Shown: one piece after another, positions 1 to 9,341 of the stretch | Layout: every line of letters begins with the position of its first letter | Numbering within the stretch: the first letter of the stretch is position 1 | NCBI GenBank assembly: GCA_012032345.1 | Contig: JAAUQI010000028.1 | Span: forward strand, 1-60,921 | Source: Leptolyngbyaceae cyanobacterium RM1_1_2 | GTDB lineage: Bacteria; Cyanobacteriota; Cyanobacteriia; Phormidesmidales; Phormidesmidaceae | DNA length: 60,921 nt | Reading direction: 5' to 3' | The notes under the pieces: generated by a model | Seen by the model: only the letters and a program-made list of their open reading frames with translations | Told to the model about the DNA's origin: nothing | The model's database searches: none | Translations under genes and position numbers: made by a program

Positions 1-24
1 CCCTTCCACCCTCCCACCCTTCCA

Positions 25-987
25 ATGCCTCTACCGCTCACCGCGATCGCCCTTGCCATCCCCGCCTACTTCTACACCTGGCTGATTAGAAGCAGCGATC
101 GCTTTGAGAAAGAACCCGCACCATACTTAATCCTGGCCTTCTTCTGGGGGGCTGTGCCCGCGATCGCTTTGGCGCTGGTTTTACAAGTCAGTTTGGCACT
201 GCCGATCGAGACACTTTTAGGTCGAGATTCTCCGCAGTCTAATCTGGTACAGTCTGCCATTGGTGCCCCCGTCACCGAAGAATTTTTAAAAGCGATCGCC
301 GTGGCCGTGCTTTATCTCACCCGCCGCCGTGAATTTGACGGCTGGGTGGATGGCATGGTGTATGGCGCGATGGCGGGTTTTGGCTTTGCCTATGTAGAAA
401 ATATTTTGTATCTGACTCAAACCACAAGCGCGTCAGAGTGGGTGTCTTTGTTTGTGCTGCGAACCGTGGTCTTTGGAGGACTGCATGGTTTTTGGACAGC
501 GATTGTTGGCATAGGGTTTGGGCTGGCCCGCTATAGGCGCTGTGCCCTAGGGCAAGCCATGACCGTAACCGCTAGTCTTCTAGGGGCGATGCTGCTGCAC
601 CTGATTCACAACGGGGCGATCGCCCTGATCGAAATTCACTCAGATGTCGCTATCTGGGTTGCTTTGTTTAACTATGGAATGCTCTGTGTAGCCATGCTGG
701 TGCTGGGATGGATAGCGCAGCGCGGCGATCGCGCCCGACTGCGGACTTACCTGGCCGATGAAGTGCCGTGGATAATCTCGCGGAGCTGTTATCAAGCGAT
801 CGGCAGTCGCAACTCCTATCAGCTTCTGGCCGCAATGAGGCTTTCGATAGCGCAGCAGCGACGGCTAGTTCAGCTGGCGGCAGAACTGGCTCACAAAAAG
901 CAGCAACAGCAAAAGATGGGTGATGAGAATGGCAACCAGGCTGAAATTGAACGACTCCGGCAGGAACTCCAGCAATACTGGCGGTGA
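25..987 (+). CDS. PrsW-like intramembrane metalloprotease
   Basis: Predicted multi-pass membrane protease of the PrsW/CPBP-related group; the substrate is unknown. About eight hydrophobic segments fill the first 245 residues. The family signature is visible: an EE pair (about residues 85-86, context VTEEFLKA), a second Glu in FAYVENILYL (about 125), and histidines in GGLHGFW and LLHLIHNGA, which would form the metal site inside the membrane. The C-terminal 70 residues are hydrophilic, with a Gln/Lys-rich stretch. In Bacillus, PrsW starts regulated proteolysis of an anti-sigma factor; no sigma/anti-sigma pair is adjacent here, so that role is not shown. The ATG at 25 is near the window edge, so a slightly longer N-terminus cannot be excluded. 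Confidence 0.85.
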   Translation: MPLPLTAIALAIPAYFYTWLIRSSDRFEKEPAPYLILAFFWGAVPAIALALVLQVSLALPIETLLGRDSPQSNLVQSAIGAPVTEEFLKAIAVAVLYLTRRREFDGWVDGMVYGAMAGFGFAYVENILYLTQTTSASEWVSLFVLRTVVFGGLHGFWTAIVGIGFGLARYRRCALGQAMTVTASLLGAMLLHLIHNGAIALIEIHSDVAIWVALFNYGMLCVAMLVLGWIAQRGDRARLRTYLADEVPWIISRSCYQAIGSRNSYQLLAAMRLSIAQQRRLVQLAAELAHKKQQQQKMGDENGNQAEIERLRQELQQYWR

Positions 988-1084
988 GTGCATTTTACAG
1001 AATCCCTTAACCGCAAAACGTTCCTGACAAGGGCAACGACCCGATATTCTAAAAAGAAGACCCTATCGTTACTTTGCCGATCTC

Positions 1085-1966
1085 ATGGTTAGTCAGCCGC
1101 CAAAGATAGATTCTACCTGGGTGACTGTGCTGCGTCTAATTCGCTGGGATAAGCCCGCCGGACGCTTGATTTTAATGCTTCCAGCTCTTTGGGCCGTCTT
1201 TTTAGCGGCTGAGGGAACGCCGCCTGTGCTTTTAGTTGGGGTAATTATTCTGGGTACGTTGGCAACCAGTGCCGGGGGCTGCGTGGTCAATGACCTCTGG
1301 GATCGCAATATCGACCCCAAAGTACAGCGCACCCGCAATCGACCGCTGGCGTCACGGGCTTTATCTATCAAGACAGGGCTGGTTGTGGCTGCGATCGCCT
1401 TTGTCTGTGCCTTCTCTTTAGCCCGCTACCTCAATCCGCTCAGCTTCTGGCTCTCTGTGCTAGCGGTTCCAGTGATTGTGCTTTATCCCCTAGCTAAGCG
1501 TGTCTTTCCAGTACCGCAGCTAGTACTGTCGCTGGCCTGGGGCTTTGCCGTACTGATTAGCTGGAGCGCCGTGACCGCCCGTCTAGAGCTGACGACTTGG
1601 CTGCTATGGGCTGCTACAGTGCTTTGGACGCTGGGCTTTGACACGATTTATGCCATTCCTGACCGCGATTTTGACCAGCAGCTCCAGGTACGCTCTAGCG
1701 CTTTATTTTTTGGCAAACAGGCTCCCCTGGCGGTCGGACTTTTCTTTGCCGGAACCGTCCTCATGCTGGGGCTACTGGGCTGGCAGATGCAGCTCAGCTT
1801 AGGGTTCTGGCTAACCTTGGCTATCGCGGCTGGACTCTGGGGCCGACAGTATTTCCAGCTCAGCCGTTATAACCCACCTGATCAGCTCTACAGCCGCCTT
1901 TTCCGTCAAAACGTGACCATTGGCTTTGTCCTGCTAGTCGGCATGATTGTAGGCTGTTTGCTCTAG
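1085..1966 (+). CDS. ubiA: UbiA-family 4-hydroxybenzoate polyprenyltransferase
   Basis: Membrane prenyltransferase that attaches a polyprenyl chain to 4-hydroxybenzoate. In cyanobacteria this is the committed step of plastoquinone synthesis, with solanesyl diphosphate as likely donor. The first Asp-rich motif is NDLWDRNID (N69, D70, D73, D77) and the second is DTIYAIPDRDFDQ. About eight membrane segments and 293 residues fit the family. It stands alone on the plus strand with about 100 bp before it. Homogentisate prenyltransferases share the fold, but the NDLWDRNID motif and the cyanobacterial setting favour the 4-hydroxybenzoate enzyme. Confidence 0.88.
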   Translation: MVSQPPKIDSTWVTVLRLIRWDKPAGRLILMLPALWAVFLAAEGTPPVLLVGVIILGTLATSAGGCVVNDLWDRNIDPKVQRTRNRPLASRALSIKTGLVVAAIAFVCAFSLARYLNPLSFWLSVLAVPVIVLYPLAKRVFPVPQLVLSLAWGFAVLISWSAVTARLELTTWLLWAATVLWTLGFDTIYAIPDRDFDQQLQVRSSALFFGKQAPLAVGLFFAGTVLMLGLLGWQMQLSLGFWLTLAIAAGLWGRQYFQLSRYNPPDQLYSRLFRQNVTIGFVLLVGMIVGCLL

Positions 1967-2235
1967 CAAGGATCTGCTCTTGGCTCTAAAGGCTGTGGGA
2001 GATTTGCCTATGCTTATTTAAAGCTGAATAATCTTAAAAGCGATCGCCCTCGAAGATGCTGAGCAATCTATTAACTGAGCCAATTTCCAGCTAGTGCAGC
2101 GTCAACACTTAATTTTAAGGTAATGCGTAGTTTGTAGTTAGCGCTTCAACGCTAAAGCACTGACTACCCACCCTAATTTCTGGCTGTGACAATGCATTAG
2201 TTCGATTCTATAGGTCAAAGAAGGTCGGTCACCTT
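1967..2235. other. intergenic region between convergent genes
   Basis: 269 bp between the convergent ubiA-like gene and the sensor kinase. There are short imperfect inverted repeats around an agcgcttcaacgct core, but no coding frame and no stem followed by a T run that I would call a terminator. Confidence 0.4.
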
Positions 2236-3681
2236 TCAGCAAACTGGCAAACAGATCGTAAACTGACTGCCTTCCCCTAGCTTAGAATGGACTTTGACCT
2301 GTCCGCCCATGCCCTCGACCAGTCTTTTCACAATAGATAGCCCCAGACCCGTCCCCCCAGTGGCGCGGGAGCGATCTTCATCAACCCGGTAGAAAGGTTC
2401 AAAAATACCCGTCTGATCGCAGAGAGGAATTCCTCGGCCCTGATCAACTACCTGAATTTGCGCCTGCTTGTCTACTCTCAGCAGTCTGAGCGTTACGATG
2501 TCTCCCGCTTCTGAATATTTCACCGCATTGTCAACCAGGTTAACCAAAACCTGTTTAAGGCGATTGCGATCGGCTCTGACAAACAGAGAAATCACGTTGG
2601 CTTTAATTGACACCTCCTGACTGACATAGTCTGCCATGCCAGCGACTTCAACGACTATATCCTTGAGATCCAAGATTTCCAAATTTAACCGCAAACTGCC
2701 GCTTTCAATACGAGCCAAATCTAGCAAATCTTGCAGCAGACCAATCGTGCGTTCGGTTTCGGCAGTGGCAATTTCTAAGCCTTCTCGCTGAGGTTCTGTG
2801 AGGGTCTGACAGCGGCGCAGCGTGCTTTGTAAATAGCCGTTAGTCACGGTCAGGGGCGTGCGTAGCTCGTGGGAAACATCGCTGACAAAACGACGCTGCT
2901 GCCTCCAGGCATCTGAGAGCCGGGAAAGCATCATATTGAAAGTCTGAGCCAGCTGCTGTACTTCTGTAGGTGCCTGATCAAGCTGTAGTTGGGTATCTCC
3001 TAGATTGCTAACTGAGACATTGGCGGCTAGCTGGTTGATCTGCCGAATCGGGCGCAGGGATCGCCGAATATACAAAGCGATAATCAGGGCGATCGCCAGC
3101 AAAACCGCACTGCTCATCAGGCTGAGGCTGCGCATCACCGCTAGAAAACTCCGCTGATCCTGAGTAATATCTTTAGCCACGTAGAGGTTGCCGATGGGCT
3201 GCTCTGCTATCTTCAAAGGGCCAGCGCAGATCACCAGGTAATGGTCTGCAATCGGATAGACGCCGACAAAATTAGTTCGTTCTAGATTCAGCAGCCGCGT
3301 ACTGATGCCCTCAGCCTGCCAGGACGGTAGCGATAAAGTCTGCGATCGCGCTAATACCTCATCACTAGGCGATTTCAGCCAGATTGCCAGATCCCCTGTG
3401 GTGCGATAGTCAATCACTCGCTGCAGAGCTTCCTCCGTCGGCATCATTTTTTGATATAGCTCAACGTCTTCACCAAACCGCTCAGCCACATCAATCGTGT
3501 TTTGCTTATGCCCTGACAGTAAGATCTGCTGCATTCGCCAGGTTGTCAAAGCGGTGATACCGCCAATACCTAAGGCAGAGGCGATGAGTATTCCAGCCGT
3601 CAGCCGAAACTGAATCGAGTTAGGATCTATACGCTGCACGGTTCGATGAGCTGGCTTTAAGAGTCGTTGCAAAAAGTTCAT
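2236..3681 (-). CDS. Two-component sensor histidine kinase (HAMP-HisKA-HATPase)
   Basis: Membrane-bound sensor kinase. Order: N-terminal membrane helix (about residues 22-45), a periplasmic/lumenal sensor region of about 130 residues, a second helix (SLSLMSSAVLLAIALIIALYI), HAMP, the DHp helix with phosphoacceptor His in SHELRTPL, then the ATP-binding domain with N box (NLVDNAVKYS), G1 (DQGRGIP) and G2 (GGTGLGLSIVKRL). The open frame continues upstream to 3804, but the Met at 3681 (MNFLQRLLKP) sits directly before the membrane helix; the 41 residues ahead look unlike a signal or linker. No response regulator is adjacent, so the partner is unknown. The domain order resembles cyanobacterial ManS/NblS-type kinases, but I cannot assign it. 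Confidence 0.85.
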   Translation of the reverse strand: MNFLQRLLKPAHRTVQRIDPNSIQFRLTAGILIASALGIGGITALTTWRMQQILLSGHKQNTIDVAERFGEDVELYQKMMPTEEALQRVIDYRTTGDLAIWLKSPSDEVLARSQTLSLPSWQAEGISTRLLNLERTNFVGVYPIADHYLVICAGPLKIAEQPIGNLYVAKDITQDQRSFLAVMRSLSLMSSAVLLAIALIIALYIRRSLRPIRQINQLAANVSVSNLGDTQLQLDQAPTEVQQLAQTFNMMLSRLSDAWRQQRRFVSDVSHELRTPLTVTNGYLQSTLRRCQTLTEPQREGLEIATAETERTIGLLQDLLDLARIESGSLRLNLEILDLKDIVVEVAGMADYVSQEVSIKANVISLFVRADRNRLKQVLVNLVDNAVKYSEAGDIVTLRLLRVDKQAQIQVVDQGRGIPLCDQTGIFEPFYRVDEDRSRATGGTGLGLSIVKRLVEGMGGQVKVHSKLGEGSQFTICLPVC

Positions 3682-3979
3682 TCGAAGAACGTCAACAACA
3701 GAGAGAGAAACCGAAATTAAAATTCTGCTGCAAAGCCTTTCAGCTCTTACTTTAGAGAGTATCAGCCAAATCTGAGAAAAGCCTGATTTTTTGGCCTTAG
3801 ACAACTTAGAGGCTCTAGAAGCCGCTAGGAAAGCTTAATCTTCAAGCTCAACCCTCAAGCTCAGTGAATCAACAGTCGATTCTCAGGAAAATTTCAGCTG
3901 CAGTCTCTTAGATAAGACCTGATGCTGAGCATTCTACGGCCCTCTCTACCCTATCTGCCGTCTAACTCTATCAGTCAAT

Positions 3980-4990
3980 ATGGTTAAAGCACATTCTCTA
4001 TCAGCTCCAGCCGCTCAGATTACCCCCTTCTGCAAAAAGCTAGAAGCTCCGCTGTCTAAGCGTTCTATCCGGGTACTCCAGATAAACCTAGGACGACGCT
4101 GTAATCTTAGCTGTAGCCACTGTCATGTCGAAGCTGGCCCCCACCGCAGCGAAGAGCTTAGCGTCAAGGTCTGCGATCAGCTGATTCAGCTGATTCAGCG
4201 CTTTCCTCAGATTGAAACAATTGATCTGACCGGGGGTGCCCCAGAAATGAATTACGGTTTTCGCCCCCTGGTAGAGGCAGCAAGTGCCGCTGGTAAGACG
4301 GTGATTGTCCGCTCTAATCTGACTGTTTTCTTTGAGCCGGGCTACGAAGACTTACCGGCTTATTTTGCTCAGTACGGGCTGCGCGTGGTGGCTTCTCTGC
4401 CCTGCTACCTAGCTGAGAATGTAGACAAAATGCGCGGTCAGGGTGTTTTTGACGCTTCGGTTAGAGCCTTGCAGCAGCTTAATACCTTGGGCTACGGGCG
4501 AGATCCGGCTCTGAGTCTGGATCTGGTTTACAATCCGCCTGTGCCAACTTCGACAGATTTTTCCCTTACCCCCGATCAGCAGCAGCTTCAGCAAAGCTAC
4601 AAAGCCTTTTTACAAGAACACTTTGGCGTTGTCTTCAATCAGCTCCTGACGATTACAAATTTACCAATTGGCCGCACCAAGTTTCATTTGCAGCACCGTC
4701 AGCTACACCGACCCTACCTGGCGTTTCTAGAGCAAAACTACAACCCCGGCACGGTCGAGTATTTGATGTGTCGAGATGAATTGTCGATTGATTACCTCGG
4801 CAATATCTACGACTGTGACTTTAATCAGATGGAGGGACTGCCAGCGCGATCGCCTGAGGGCGAGCCAATTACAGTTGCCAAACTGCTAGCCGCGAACCGC
4901 TTAGATCTTATTGACCAGGTACAAACAGCAGCCTACTGCTACGGCTGCACGGCAGGCAGCGGCTCTAGCTGTGGCGGTTCTCTGACTTAG
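3980..4990 (+). CDS. arsS: ArsS-type radical SAM protein (arsenosugar biosynthesis)
   Basis: Radical S-adenosylmethionine enzyme of the ArsS family, proposed to add the adenosyl moiety in arsenosugar synthesis. The 4Fe-4S binding motif is C41-x3-C45-x2-C48 in RRCNLSCSHCH, followed by LTGGAPE, the SAM-contacting region. The C-terminal half matches the DUF3641-like domain: YLMCRDELSIDYLGNIYDCDFNQM and a Cys-rich end (YCYGCTAGSGSSCGG). Some family members carry selenocysteine; none is apparent here. Two VTT/DedA membrane proteins follow on the same strand, an arrangement I recall from other ArsS loci. No arsM or arsenate reductase is visible in the window. Confidence 0.85.
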   Translation: MVKAHSLSAPAAQITPFCKKLEAPLSKRSIRVLQINLGRRCNLSCSHCHVEAGPHRSEELSVKVCDQLIQLIQRFPQIETIDLTGGAPEMNYGFRPLVEAASAAGKTVIVRSNLTVFFEPGYEDLPAYFAQYGLRVVASLPCYLAENVDKMRGQGVFDASVRALQQLNTLGYGRDPALSLDLVYNPPVPTSTDFSLTPDQQQLQQSYKAFLQEHFGVVFNQLLTITNLPIGRTKFHLQHRQLHRPYLAFLEQNYNPGTVEYLMCRDELSIDYLGNIYDCDFNQMEGLPARSPEGEPITVAKLLAANRLDLIDQVQTAAYCYGCTAGSGSSCGGSLT

Positions 4991-5086
4991 GCATTTAACT
5001 TGCGCCTTTAACTTGAGTGATTGACCTAAGCGTTTTGATCTGACCAGGCTTTCCCCTAAATCTGTGTTTCCTTATTACCCAAAACA

Positions 5087-5839
5087 ATGAATAGCCTGCT
5101 CCGGCTCCGATCTCACAGGTTTTTACGCATGATTTTGCTAATGACAACTGCCGCGATCGCGTTTTCAGCCGCTCCCGCCCTAGCCCAAGAGTCTACGTCG
5201 GGTTTTTCTCCCCAAGCTTGGCTGGTAGAAGCTTTAGACTGGATCAACAGTTTGGGGATTGTAGCTCCGCTGGTGTTTATTGCCCTTTACATTGTCACCA
5301 CCGTGGCGTTTTTGCCAGCCTCTGTGGTGACGCTGGGGGCAGGCGTTGTGTTTGGGGTGGTCAAAGGCTCTATTTTCGTCTTTGTGGGTGCCATGCTGGG
5401 GGCAACGGCTGCTTTTTTGGTAGGGCGGTATGTAGCGCGAGGCTGGGTATCGAAAAAGATTGCTGATAGTGAGCGATTTAAGGCCATCGACGAGGCAATC
5501 GCCCGGGAAGGGCGCAAAATTATTTTTCTGCTGCGGCTGTCGCCAGCGTTTCCTTTTAATTTACTTAACTACGCCCTAGGCTTAACCAAAGTTTCCTTAA
5601 CTGACTATGTCCTCGGTACCTTGGGAATCCTTCCCGGCACGATTATGTATGTCTATTTGGGTTCGCTGGCAGGCAATTTGGCTACGCTCGGCGCGGGAGA
5701 GGCTCCCTCAAATCCGGCTGTAGTCTGGGCTATTCGCGTTATTGGTTTTGTGGCGACGGTTGCTGTGACTGTGTATGTCACCCGGGTCGCTCGTAAAGCG
5801 CTCAAGGACGCCGTACCCGAGAACGGAGAAATTGCCTGA
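5087..5839 (+). CDS. TVP38/TMEM64 (VTT/DedA) family membrane protein
   Basis: Polytopic membrane protein of the VTT domain family, whose members act as lipid scramblases or affect envelope and ion homeostasis. The first 33 residues look like a cleavable signal peptide ending in APALAQE. The VTT core is clear: FLPASVVTLGAGVVFG, GAMLGATAAFLVGRYVARG, LLRLSPAFPFNLLNYALGLTKVS and Y-x2-GTLGILPGTIMYVYLGS. It lies 96 bp after the arsS-like gene and only 6 bp before a second VTT gene, so the two are almost certainly cotranscribed. A role in handling arsenic compounds is only inferred from the neighbour. Confidence 0.85.
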   Translation: MNSLLRLRSHRFLRMILLMTTAAIAFSAAPALAQESTSGFSPQAWLVEALDWINSLGIVAPLVFIALYIVTTVAFLPASVVTLGAGVVFGVVKGSIFVFVGAMLGATAAFLVGRYVARGWVSKKIADSERFKAIDEAIAREGRKIIFLLRLSPAFPFNLLNYALGLTKVSLTDYVLGTLGILPGTIMYVYLGSLAGNLATLGAGEAPSNPAVVWAIRVIGFVATVAVTVYVTRVARKALKDAVPENGEIA

Positions 5840-5845
5840 ACAGCT

Positions 5846-6517
5846 ATGCAAAAGTCGATTGTTCGCCGTAAGCGATTCTGGATTTTGGCAGGCTTGACGG
5901 TGATTCTGGCTGTCTGCTGCCGGGATTGGCTACCCCTGCTGCTAAATCAAGAGGCGTTAGTCCAGTGCTTGAACATTGCTGAACCGTGGCGATCGCTGGC
6001 ATTTGTTTCAGCGCATATCATAGCAACAGCGCTGGGCATACCCGGGACGATTCTGGTGCTGGTGGGGGGAGCAATTTTTGGCCTAGTTTGGGGGACGCTC
6101 TGGTCGGTTATTGGGGCGACGCTGGGAGCGATCGCCGCTTTTGCTTTAGCCCGATACCTGCTGCACAATTGGTTTAAGCAGCGCTTTGACCAGCATCCCC
6201 TGTTTGTCAGACTTAATCGAATCGTGGGCCAGCGATCGCTGCGCTGTGTGCTGACGCTCCGTCTTGCGCCCATCTCTCCCTTCAACCTAGTCAATTTTTT
6301 GTTTGGCCTCAGTGCTGTGCCGCTTAGGCCCTACGCTCTGGGCACGTTTTTCGGTATCATCCCTGGCACACTGGCTTATACCTGGATAGGCATAACGGGC
6401 AGGCAGGCGATCGCGGGGGAGAAGCTTTGGCCCCTGACTCTGGCGCTTAGCTTGCTGGTGCTGCTGTCTTTGCTACCCGTCTGGGTGCGCTGGCAAAGTA
6501 GCCGAGCTGGAGATTAG
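5846..6517 (+). CDS. TVP38/TMEM64 (VTT/DedA) family membrane protein, tandem paralogue
   Basis: Second VTT-domain protein (223 residues) following the first after 6 bp. It shares the core pattern: TALGIPGTILVLVGGAIFG, GATLGAIAAFALARYLL, LRLAPISPFNLVNFLFGLSAVPLRPYALGTFFGIIPGTLAY. It has a short N-terminal membrane anchor instead of a signal peptide. The two proteins are clearly homologous but diverged, so this is an old tandem duplication or two partners in one complex. Confidence 0.83.
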   Translation: MQKSIVRRKRFWILAGLTVILAVCCRDWLPLLLNQEALVQCLNIAEPWRSLAFVSAHIIATALGIPGTILVLVGGAIFGLVWGTLWSVIGATLGAIAAFALARYLLHNWFKQRFDQHPLFVRLNRIVGQRSLRCVLTLRLAPISPFNLVNFLFGLSAVPLRPYALGTFFGIIPGTLAYTWIGITGRQAIAGEKLWPLTLALSLLVLLSLLPVWVRWQSSRAGD

Positions 6518-6593
6518 CCAGTACGCTTATGGACGAGATCTAGAGTTAGGCTAGATTAGCTTTGAAACCCTCAAGATGGATGGGGTAGACCGC

Positions 6594-8228
6594 ATGAAAA
6601 GCCGCTGTGAATGGGCCTGGACTCAACTATGCTGCTCGCGCAGATACTTTAGGGGGTTGATTTTACTGGCTATGGCGATCGCCCTAGTGTTTTTGTTGAG
6701 GCTGCCAGGCATAGCTCAGGAGGAACCTAACAAGGCATCTGTAATCTTAGATGGACGTCCCGTACTGGAGGTAGCGGCCACCGATGAGCTGACGGCTCAG
6801 GAGCGGGCCAGGGTGATCAGCGAGCGCTTAGCAGAAGCAGTAACCGCTTCAGGGCCTCTTGACATCACTCAGGACGAAAAAAACAAGCTGCCGACGCTCC
6901 TGCTAGACGGCAAGCAGCTGCTCACAATTACAACAGCCGATCAGAATCTAGACAGCTATTCCACCCTGGAGTTTCAGGCTGATGCCTGGAGCCAGCAAAT
7001 CGAGAGAGTTGTACTGGAGGCTCGAAATGAGCGCAGCCAGGGGTTTCTGCAGCGCTCAGGCATAATCTCTCTGGGGGTTTTGCTAATTGCAGCGATCGCT
7101 CACTGGCTCAGCGGGCGGCTCTGGCATGGCTACCTGCATCGGCTACTTCAGGGTCTAACCTTTAGCGATCCCACCGACATATCAGACAGCCATACGCCTT
7201 CAGCTTCTAACCTGCTGCTCAAAGGCTCTTTGTTCCTGGTGCGCTTGGGGGTTTGGGGCGGTACGCTGCTGTACATCACCAATCGCTTTCCTTTTACGCG
7301 CCAGTGGAGCTATCGCTTTATTGATGCCTTCACCAATGCTTTTACGTTACGCAGCTTTGTTTTGGGGACGCGATCGTTCTCGATTCTGGATCTGCTGTTT
7401 TTGCTGGGGCTGCTGCTGGGGCTGATTGTTGTTTCTAGCGCCGCTACCAATATTCTGCGATCGCGGGTACTGCGGATTACGGGTATCAATCGGGGCGCAC
7501 AAGAAGCAGTTGCGATTTTAGCAAAATACACCCTGATCTCACTGGGCACGATTGTGCTGTTGCAGGTCTGGGGATTAGACCTGAGTTCTCTGGCCATTTT
7601 AGCCAGCGCCCTAGGGGTAGGTATCGGTCTGGGACTGCAAAATATTGCTAAGGATTTTGGCAGCGGCTTGGTTCTGGTTTTTGAGCGTCCGATTCAGGTG
7701 GGAGATTTCGTTGAGTTCGGTGAATTTATGGGCATGGTCGAGCGCATCGGTGCCCGCAGTACCGAAATCAAAACCCTCGATCAGATTTCAATCATCGTAC
7801 CCAACTCCCGGTTTCTAGAGCAGGAAGTGATTAACTGGAGTCACCGCAATCCCATTTCACGCATTCGTTTACCCGTTGGGGTAGCCTATGCCGCCGATCC
7901 TCAACAGGTGCGTCAGGTTTTGCTAGAGGCCAGCCGTGACAATGCCAGCGTCCTCTCAACGCCAGTGCCCCAGGTGTTTTTCAGAGGCTTTGGGGACAGT
8001 GCCCTGGATTTTGAGCTACTGGTTTGGATTGCAGAACCCAGCAAGCAGCTTGTCATCAAAAGCGATCTTTACTTTGCAATTGAGGCTCAACTGCGTCAGC
8101 ATAAGATTGAGATTCCCTTCCCGCAGCGAGATCTAAACTTACGCACAGGAAATTTTCCCATTGAGCTATCAGCCGAGGTGCAGAAGTTTTTGACTCAGTT
8201 TTCCCAACAGTCTAAAAACGGTCGTTGA
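6594..8228 (+). CDS. Mechanosensitive ion channel, MscS family (extended)
   Basis: Large MscS-type channel. The N-terminus has a signal-like hydrophobic segment (about residues 20-42 ending GIAQEE), then a domain of about 100 residues outside the membrane, four to five membrane helices and the canonical MscS core: the pore helix ALGVGIGLGLQNIAKDFGSGLVLVFERPIQVGDFVEF, then the beta domain with KTLDQISIIVPNSRFLEQEVINWSH. A start at 6576 is possible, but the ATG at 6594 is preceded by GGGGTAG at suitable spacing. It lies 76 bp after the second VTT gene and may share its transcript. A second, shorter MscS gene lies at 31.2-32.1 kb. Confidence 0.88.
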   Translation: MKSRCEWAWTQLCCSRRYFRGLILLAMAIALVFLLRLPGIAQEEPNKASVILDGRPVLEVAATDELTAQERARVISERLAEAVTASGPLDITQDEKNKLPTLLLDGKQLLTITTADQNLDSYSTLEFQADAWSQQIERVVLEARNERSQGFLQRSGIISLGVLLIAAIAHWLSGRLWHGYLHRLLQGLTFSDPTDISDSHTPSASNLLLKGSLFLVRLGVWGGTLLYITNRFPFTRQWSYRFIDAFTNAFTLRSFVLGTRSFSILDLLFLLGLLLGLIVVSSAATNILRSRVLRITGINRGAQEAVAILAKYTLISLGTIVLLQVWGLDLSSLAILASALGVGIGLGLQNIAKDFGSGLVLVFERPIQVGDFVEFGEFMGMVERIGARSTEIKTLDQISIIVPNSRFLEQEVINWSHRNPISRIRLPVGVAYAADPQQVRQVLLEASRDNASVLSTPVPQVFFRGFGDSALDFELLVWIAEPSKQLVIKSDLYFAIEAQLRQHKIEIPFPQRDLNLRTGNFPIELSAEVQKFLTQFSQQSKNGR

Positions 8229-8296
8229 AAGTCTGCTGCTACGCGGACGCCTAGGAGGTTGTTTGCAAAGAAATATGCTGTCACGTTTAGCACTCT

Positions 8297-8324
8297 GCTA
8301 TCAGGGGGTTGCTATCAGGGGGTT
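8297..8324 (+). repeat. Perfect 14-bp tandem duplication
   Basis: GCTATCAGGGGGTT is present twice head to tail in the gap before the HD-domain gene. It looks like recent slippage. No function is apparent; it lies 50-75 bp ahead of the ATG, so it could alter promoter spacing. Confidence 0.8.
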
Positions 8325-8373
8325 GTCAAGCTGATAATCTACTCGTCTGGCTTTGCCCGAAAGTTGTGATGCA

Positions 8374-9222
8374 ATGCTGAATCCAAACCAACTGCTGATT
8401 GATGCTTTTGTAGACAAGGTTAGATCGGGCTACTCAGCCACCTATGGGGGACTGCACGCTGAGTATGCCGATATCATTGCCTGGGTAGGCAATATGGGGA
8501 TTGAGAATATTGTCAACAGCAATGCCCTGTACCATAACTCAGAGCATACGGTTTTAGTCACCCTAGTTGGGCAAGAAATTCTGCGGGGTAAGCATATTCG
8601 TCAGGGGGGCGTTTCTTGCTCAGACTGGCTGCATTTTTTAATCTCTTTGATCTGTCATGATATCGGCTACGTCAAAGGGGTTTGTCGCCAAGATTATGTC
8701 ACCAAGCGGCTTTATGCCACAGGCAAGGGGGAAGAAACAGTCACCCTACCCCCCGGATCAACAGATGCCAGCCTAACGCCTTTCCACGTCGATCGCGGTA
8801 AGCTGTTTATTCAAGAGCGCTTCGGCGGGCATACCCTGATTAAGTCAGCGACAATTCAGTCCAACATTGAGCTGACCCGCTTTCCGGTACCGCTTGACTC
8901 AGACCATCAAGATACAGTGGGGTATCCCGGCCTAGTCAGGGCGGCTGATTTAATTGGTCAGCTTTCTGATCCGCGCTACCTGCAAAAAATCCCGGCTCTC
9001 TTCTACGAGTTTGAGGAAACCGGGGTCAACCAGCAGCTCGGGTACGAGACACCCGAGGACTTGCGTCTCAACTACCCCCGTTTTTATTGGAAAACGGTTT
9101 ACCCCTACATTATTGACGCGATCGCCTATTTGCAACTGACTCAGGAAGGCAAGCAGATTCTAGCGAATCTCTACGCCCATGTCTTTGAGGTAGAGCACGA
9201 AAACTATCGCCAGCCGCTGTAA
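8374..9222 (+). CDS. HD-domain metal-dependent phosphohydrolase-like protein
   Basis: Protein of about 282 residues with an HD-type metal site resembling cyclic-nucleotide phosphodiesterases: ALYHNSEHTVLVTLVGQEIL, then LISLICHDIGYVKGVCRQDY, and downstream Asp/His residues in FPVPLDSDHQDTVGYPGLVRAADLIGQLSD. I recall a conserved cyanobacterial family of this kind (Npun_R2479-like) with no established substrate. The frame is open from a TTG at 8353, but the ATG at 8374 (MLNPNQLL) is the natural start. It stands alone between the MscS gene and gcvH, on the same strand. Confidence 0.8.
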   Translation: MLNPNQLLIDAFVDKVRSGYSATYGGLHAEYADIIAWVGNMGIENIVNSNALYHNSEHTVLVTLVGQEILRGKHIRQGGVSCSDWLHFLISLICHDIGYVKGVCRQDYVTKRLYATGKGEETVTLPPGSTDASLTPFHVDRGKLFIQERFGGHTLIKSATIQSNIELTRFPVPLDSDHQDTVGYPGLVRAADLIGQLSDPRYLQKIPALFYEFEETGVNQQLGYETPEDLRLNYPRFYWKTVYPYIIDAIAYLQLTQEGKQILANLYAHVFEVEHENYRQPL

Positions 9223-9341
9223 TTGGCTCTCAGTAAAAAAATGGGACGGAGCTGACACAGTGAGCAACTTTGTCGATATAGTTGCTCTGATAGACGTTCT
9301 TCCGTAGATCAACCTAGCTAGCCGCACTGTGAGGGAAGGGT

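Noticed and set aside
3682-3804. Extended N-terminus of the sensor kinase
   Set aside because: The extra 41 residues precede a good start codon at 3681 and do not look like a signal or domain.
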